Of a DNA stretch of 64,000 bases, positions 60,861 through 64,000 are shown in pieces; position 1 is the stretch's first letter, and each line of letters begins with the position of its first letter. The translations under genes were made by a program, and so were the position numbers. The DNA lies in NCBI GenBank assembly GCA_050633785.1, contig JBOEHE010000027.1, positions 41,707-105,706 on the forward strand. The letters are read 5' to 3'. This DNA is from CALKZN01 sp050633785. Lineage in GTDB: Bacteria > Pseudomonadota > Gammaproteobacteria > Arenicellales > Arenicellaceae. The notes below the pieces were generated by a model. It was given only the letters and a program-made list of their open reading frames with translations. It ran no database searches and had not been told where the DNA came from.

Positions 60861-62432
60861 ATGAACAAGTTTAATAATATTAGTTACATAGCTACAGAGG
60901 CGGTTTGTACTGACAGCGGCTTTCAAGGCATAAATGCTATCACTGGAGAAGCGTTGCCAGGGACATTTGCGAATAATTCATCGCACGATGTTGAACGTGC
61001 AGCAAAAGCAGCGAAACAGGCTTTTGTCAGTTACAGTCGGACAAGGCCTGAAGATCGTGCGGATTTTTTGGATTCCATCGCGAGTGAGATAGAACTTCGG
61101 TTGGAGGCAATCGTAGAACGAGCTAACTTGGAAACTGGGCTGCCTGAAGCTCGTCTAGTCGGCGAAACAGGGCGGACCACAGGTCAATTGCGGATGTTTT
61201 CTTCCATGCTTCGGGAAGGAAGTTGGGTACGAGCAGTTATTGATACCGCGCAGCCGAAAAGAGAGCCCATTCCCAAACCTGATTTGCGCTTGACCGTTGT
61301 TCCATTGGGACCGGTTGCGGTTTTTGGTGCATCTAATTTTCCTTTGGCATTTTCAACAGCGGGTGGTGATACTGCATCGGCGCTGGCAGCAGGGTGCCCT
61401 GTGATTGTGAAAGCGCATGGGTCTCATCCTGGGACTGGAATTCTGGTAGCTGAAGCTATTAATGCAGCGATTAAGTCCTGTGGCATACACCCTGGTGTTT
61501 TCTCTATTATTTCCAGTGATATTTCTCGTATTGGCGTTGATTTAGTGCAGCATCCAACTATTAAGGCGGTGGGTTTCACTGGTTCTATTGGTGGTGGGCG
61601 TGCTTTGTTTGATTTGTGTAAAGCCCGTCCAGAACCGATTCCATTTTATGGTGAGTTGGGTTCTACCAATCCGGTTTTCCTGATGCCTAATGCATTGGAG
61701 GTTAATATAGAAAAGATCGCAGCAGAGTTTATCGCTTCTATGAATATGGGCTGTGGGCAATTTTGCACAAACCCTGGGTTGTTGGTGGCTGTTAAGGGGC
61801 CGGGTTTGGATAAATTGAAGGCGAAAGTATCGTCGCTATTAGCCAATGTGGAACCACAGACCATGCTGTCTCCCTCAATAGCACAATCTTATGAAAAGCA
61901 GGCGAAACAACGTTCATCAGCAATCGGCGTTGACGTCTTAGCTATGGGGCCAGAAGCTGGCGTGAATCAGGCACAACCGATGGTTGCGTGTGTCAACGCA
62001 CAGACCTGGATTGAGAACCACGAACTAGAGCATGAAGTGTTTGGACCTTTTAATTTATTGATAGAGTGTGATTCGTTTGTGCAAATGAAGAGCATTATTG
62101 ACCGAATGTATGGGCATCTGACGGCCACAATTCACGCCGAGCCTGACGATTATACTGCAGCCAGTGAGCTGGTTTCCGGTTTGCGAGACAAAGTCGGTCG
62201 TATACTGATGAATGGTTGGCCGACAGGTGTTGAGGTTGCTCAGGCTATGCAGCATGGAGGGCCTTACCCTGCGGCCACGTTTGCACCAACTTCAGTTGGT
62301 GGCAGGGCAATTGACCGTTGGGTTCGTCCAGTCTCATATCAGAATATTCCCGATGAATTATTGCCCTTGGAACTGCAAAATAGTAACCCGTTGAATATTT
62401 TGCGTTTTGTGGATGGAGAGTATCTTCGGTAG
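60861..62432 (+). CDS. Alpha-ketoglutaric semialdehyde dehydrogenase (aldehyde dehydrogenase family)
   Basis: 523 residues. Aldehyde dehydrogenase fold with the Rossmann motif FTGSIGGG, catalytic Glu in YGELGSTNP and catalytic Cys in GCGQFCTNPG; the Cys context is that of the NADP-dependent ketoglutaric-semialdehyde/fatty-aldehyde group rather than of betaine or succinate-semialdehyde enzymes. It should oxidise alpha-ketoglutaric semialdehyde, made by the AraD1-type enzyme, to 2-oxoglutarate, the last step of non-phosphorylative pentonate breakdown. It lies 104 nt after the permeases and is the last gene of the operon. Confidence 0.9.
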   Translation: MNKFNNISYIATEAVCTDSGFQGINAITGEALPGTFANNSSHDVERAAKAAKQAFVSYSRTRPEDRADFLDSIASEIELRLEAIVERANLETGLPEARLVGETGRTTGQLRMFSSMLREGSWVRAVIDTAQPKREPIPKPDLRLTVVPLGPVAVFGASNFPLAFSTAGGDTASALAAGCPVIVKAHGSHPGTGILVAEAINAAIKSCGIHPGVFSIISSDISRIGVDLVQHPTIKAVGFTGSIGGGRALFDLCKARPEPIPFYGELGSTNPVFLMPNALEVNIEKIAAEFIASMNMGCGQFCTNPGLLVAVKGPGLDKLKAKVSSLLANVEPQTMLSPSIAQSYEKQAKQRSSAIGVDVLAMGPEAGVNQAQPMVACVNAQTWIENHELEHEVFGPFNLLIECDSFVQMKSIIDRMYGHLTATIHAEPDDYTAASELVSGLRDKVGRILMNGWPTGVEVAQAMQHGGPYPAATFAPTSVGGRAIDRWVRPVSYQNIPDELLPLELQNSNPLNILRFVDGEYLR

Positions 62433-62492
62433 AACTTATTTCTAGAGAGGTACTCGTGTACTGATTTCTGTTTTACATTGTTGATAATAAGA

Positions 62493-62522
62493 TAGCTACT
62501 GCTTATGTTCAGTCAGTAGCTA
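62493..62522. terminator. Stem-loop between convergent genes, probable terminator
   Basis: TAGCTACTG (62493-62501) and CAGTAGCTA (62514-62522) are perfect 9-bp arms around a 12-nt loop. It sits between the ends of the plus-strand dehydrogenase gene and the minus-strand GntR gene. The following T-tract is weak (CCTTTA), so termination is likely but not certain. Confidence 0.6.
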
Positions 62523-62544
62523 CCTTTATACCCACTTCAGTATA

Positions 62545-63213
62545 TCAACTTAATACACTTCTATTGTTTTCAGTAATAACATTTATGTGTTGATTCAATA
62601 CTTTGATGCATAACTCTGTTTCCTTTTTTAGTACTAAATCACACAGTTTCTTATGATCACCACTGATTTGCTTTTTGTCGAATCCATTGACTTTATTATT
62701 GATCAGAAAGTACCGCCGAAACTGATCGAATACCGTTTTATGCATATCGATGATTAATTTATTATTGCATGCACCCATCAAAGCCCTGTGAAATTCGTAA
62801 TCGTATTGGCACCATAGTTTGAAGTTGGCTTTTTCATCAACTTCCATGGCATTCTCAATTTGAGTCAACTTATAGTGAGCTGCAACGATACCGGCTTCCC
62901 ATTCAACGGAATTGTTGGCAATGGACTGTTTGATTCCTTCAATTTCCAGCAACACGCGCATTTGTTTGAGATCTTCCAGGTTTTTTAACGAAATACTGGC
63001 GACCCGAAAACCTTTTTGATCTTCCGATTCGACGAAACCATCAGATGATAATCGTGTTAAGGCTTCACGCAGTGTGTTGATGCTGACATCGTAGTGCGAC
63101 TTAAGTTCTGAAGGCTTCAATTTCAGACCGGCTTGTAAGTTGCCCTCTATAATGTCCTGTCGCATTAATGTGTAGAGATTCGGTATGCCTTCTTTCATGT
63201 GTGTTGTCACCAA
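62545..63213 (-). CDS. Second GntR-family (FCD) transcriptional regulator
   Basis: 222 residues. Winged helix-turn-helix at about 10-75 (MRQDIIEGNLQAGLKLKPSELKSHYDVS, read in two parts, then TLREALTRLSSDGFVE) and an FCD ligand domain at about 85-215 with YDYEFHRAL, ISGDHKKL and VLNQHINVI carrying the usual metal-binding residues. It is convergent with the sugar-acid operon and only distantly similar to the regulator at 50135, so it may control the leftward genes or cross-regulate the operon. Upstream, CATAGTT and AACTATG (63239-63245 and 63267-63273) form a widely spaced inverted repeat that could be its own operator. The start is the first ATG; an internal Met at residue 6 is an alternative. 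Confidence 0.92.
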   Translation of the reverse strand: MVTTHMKEGIPNLYTLMRQDIIEGNLQAGLKLKPSELKSHYDVSINTLREALTRLSSDGFVESEDQKGFRVASISLKNLEDLKQMRVLLEIEGIKQSIANNSVEWEAGIVAAHYKLTQIENAMEVDEKANFKLWCQYDYEFHRALMGACNNKLIIDMHKTVFDQFRRYFLINNKVNGFDKKQISGDHKKLCDLVLKKETELCIKVLNQHINVITENNRSVLS

Positions 63214-63310
63214 ATAATCCAGTAATAAGCTGATAAACCATAGTTTACTCGAATGATGACTATTTTAACTATGACTTATTGAAATTATTCAACACTTTGC
63301 TGTTATAAGT

Positions 63311-63844
63311 CTATAAATCTCTGACTAAATGAACGTACCTTTGCATATGGGGATAGTAGCCTAATACTGTATAAGCATGATTGTTTCTTACATCAAATCC
63401 AATGGTTGAATTCAGGACATAAGGTTTATCAGTCCAATAATAGGATGCGGGTAATGTTGGAAAGCGTCTCTCAAAAATATCGACAACATAGCAATCCTTA
63501 TCTACCACTGACAAAATTTCTTTTATTGTTGGCAATCGCCAATCAGAAAAACCATGCAAGCCCTGAGCAGGAATTTTGCCGAGTTCTATCTCAAGATCAT
63601 ACCAGGATAGTTTTGTGTCATCGCTGTCACAGATGGTTTCAATGGCCGAAGCTAAGCGGCAGTTCAGCCACATTTTTTTTTGTTTTTCATCGATGACAAT
63701 AGCATTATTTTTTTTAATCAAAGAATTTGAACCTCGATCGCTTAGCTTTTTTACACACGTTGAGTGCACTATGGGGCTAACCGTCATCAAGCTAATCAAG
63801 GTTGCTGTTATTAACGTCTTTTTATTGTTTTTTTTGATATTCAT
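63311..63844 (-). CDS. Small exported Lcl/DUF1566-domain protein
   Basis: 177 residues with an N-terminal signal peptide (about 1-29, basic start then ATLISLMTVSPIVHS). The mature part has the DUF1566/Lcl pattern: KMWLNC, SWYDLEIEL, GFSDWRLPTIKEILSVVD, YYWTDKPY. Such domains are found in secreted or surface proteins, some binding collagen or glycans; no enzymatic role is known to me. Several Cys may form disulfides. Its start codon lies 3 nt after the stop of the gene entering from the right edge, so the two are co-transcribed. Confidence 0.85.
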   Translation of the reverse strand: MNIKKNNKKTLITATLISLMTVSPIVHSTCVKKLSDRGSNSLIKKNNAIVIDEKQKKMWLNCRLASAIETICDSDDTKLSWYDLEIELGKIPAQGLHGFSDWRLPTIKEILSVVDKDCYVVDIFERRFPTLPASYYWTDKPYVLNSTIGFDVRNNHAYTVLGYYPHMQRYVHLVRDL

Positions 63845-63847
63845 ATG

Positions 63848-64000
63848 CTACTTGGGATTGTGTTGAAAGTTATAGTAGCCCGCTATATCCATGATCTCGC
63901 GAACCTCTTCAGCCATTGTGTCCAGAGTGCTTTGAGCATCTGCCCCTTCGAAAACAATTGAATGAATGCCTTTACCTAAAATTGGCGAATTGATCAGGTC
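63848..64000 (-). CDS. C-terminal fragment, possible solute-binding protein
   Basis: The minus-strand frame is open from the window edge to a TAG at 63848-63850 and gives 50 residues, including SIVFEGADAQSTLDTMAEEV and a final AGYYNFQHNPK. The amphipathic end (ALD-x-x-AEEV-x-x-I pattern, then GYY) resembles the last helix of family 1 solute-binding proteins, but too little is visible to be sure. Start and most of the gene are outside the window. Confidence 0.45.
   Translation of the reverse strand, partial: DLINSPILGKGIHSIVFEGADAQSTLDTMAEEVREIMDIAGYYNFQHNPK

Noticed and set aside
1..64000. CRISPR arrays, tRNA or rRNA genes
   Set aside because: No regularly spaced direct repeats and no recognisable tRNA or rRNA segments were seen on either strand.

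Overview
The window is 64 kb of bacterial DNA of moderate GC with Shine-Dalgarno led, tightly packed genes. Family content (UgpC-type sugar ABC importer, FCD-type GntR regulators, oxidative sugar-acid catabolism, DOMON/cytochrome b561, diheme cytochrome c, an Lcl/DUF1566 exported protein) points to a heterotrophic proteobacterium, probably a marine gammaproteobacterium. That placement is inference; there is no rRNA or other taxonomic marker.

Region 1 (1-46592) is one long plus-strand operon for a hybrid polyketide/nonribosomal peptide. It has seven genes with gaps of 0-12 nt or small overlaps: five megasynthases plus a CmlA-type diiron hydroxylase and a cobalamin/radical-SAM methyltransferase. 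The first gene enters the window inside a ketosynthase, so the loading part lies upstream. Reading domains in order gives: KS-AT-ACP-aminotransferase (beta-amino acyl unit) / C-A(Thr)-PCP-E / C-PCP with no A domain / C-A(Lys2-like)-PCP / C-A(Thr)-PCP / KS-AT-KR interrupted by a C-methyltransferase-ACP // C-A(Gly)-PCP / C // half C-A(Asn)-PCP / C-A(Ile or Val)-PCP-E / C-A(Asn)-PCP / C // A(Ile or Val) interrupted by a methyltransferase-PCP-TE. The expected product is a beta-amino-acylated, C-methylated and probably hydroxylated lipopeptide of about eight amino acids plus one internal polyketide unit, released by the thioesterase. I do not recognise it as a known compound.

Region 2 (46593-47650) is a non-coding boundary with a decayed IS5-like transposase, an inverted repeat and a probable terminator. 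Region 3 (47651-49915, minus strand) is a two-gene redox pair: a membrane-anchored diheme cytochrome c and a DOMON-cytochrome b561.

Region 4 (50135-62432, plus strand) is a sugar-acid utilisation operon. A GntR/FCD regulator is preceded by two dyads of the form TGGTA-N9-TACCA. It is followed by an SMP-30 lactonase, a cytoplasmic beta-propeller, a PdxA-like dehydrogenase, an enolase-superfamily acid-sugar dehydratase of the L-rhamnonate dehydratase type, an AraD1-type FAH-fold dehydratase, a complete ABC importer, and an alpha-ketoglutaric semialdehyde dehydrogenase. Together they suggest uptake of a sugar or lactone, lactone opening, two dehydrations and oxidation to 2-oxoglutarate. The beta-propeller and PdxA-like protein have no obvious place in the textbook route.

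Region 5 (62545-64000, minus strand) holds a second GntR/FCD regulator, a small exported Lcl-domain protein, and the C-terminal end of a gene that may encode a solute-binding protein.
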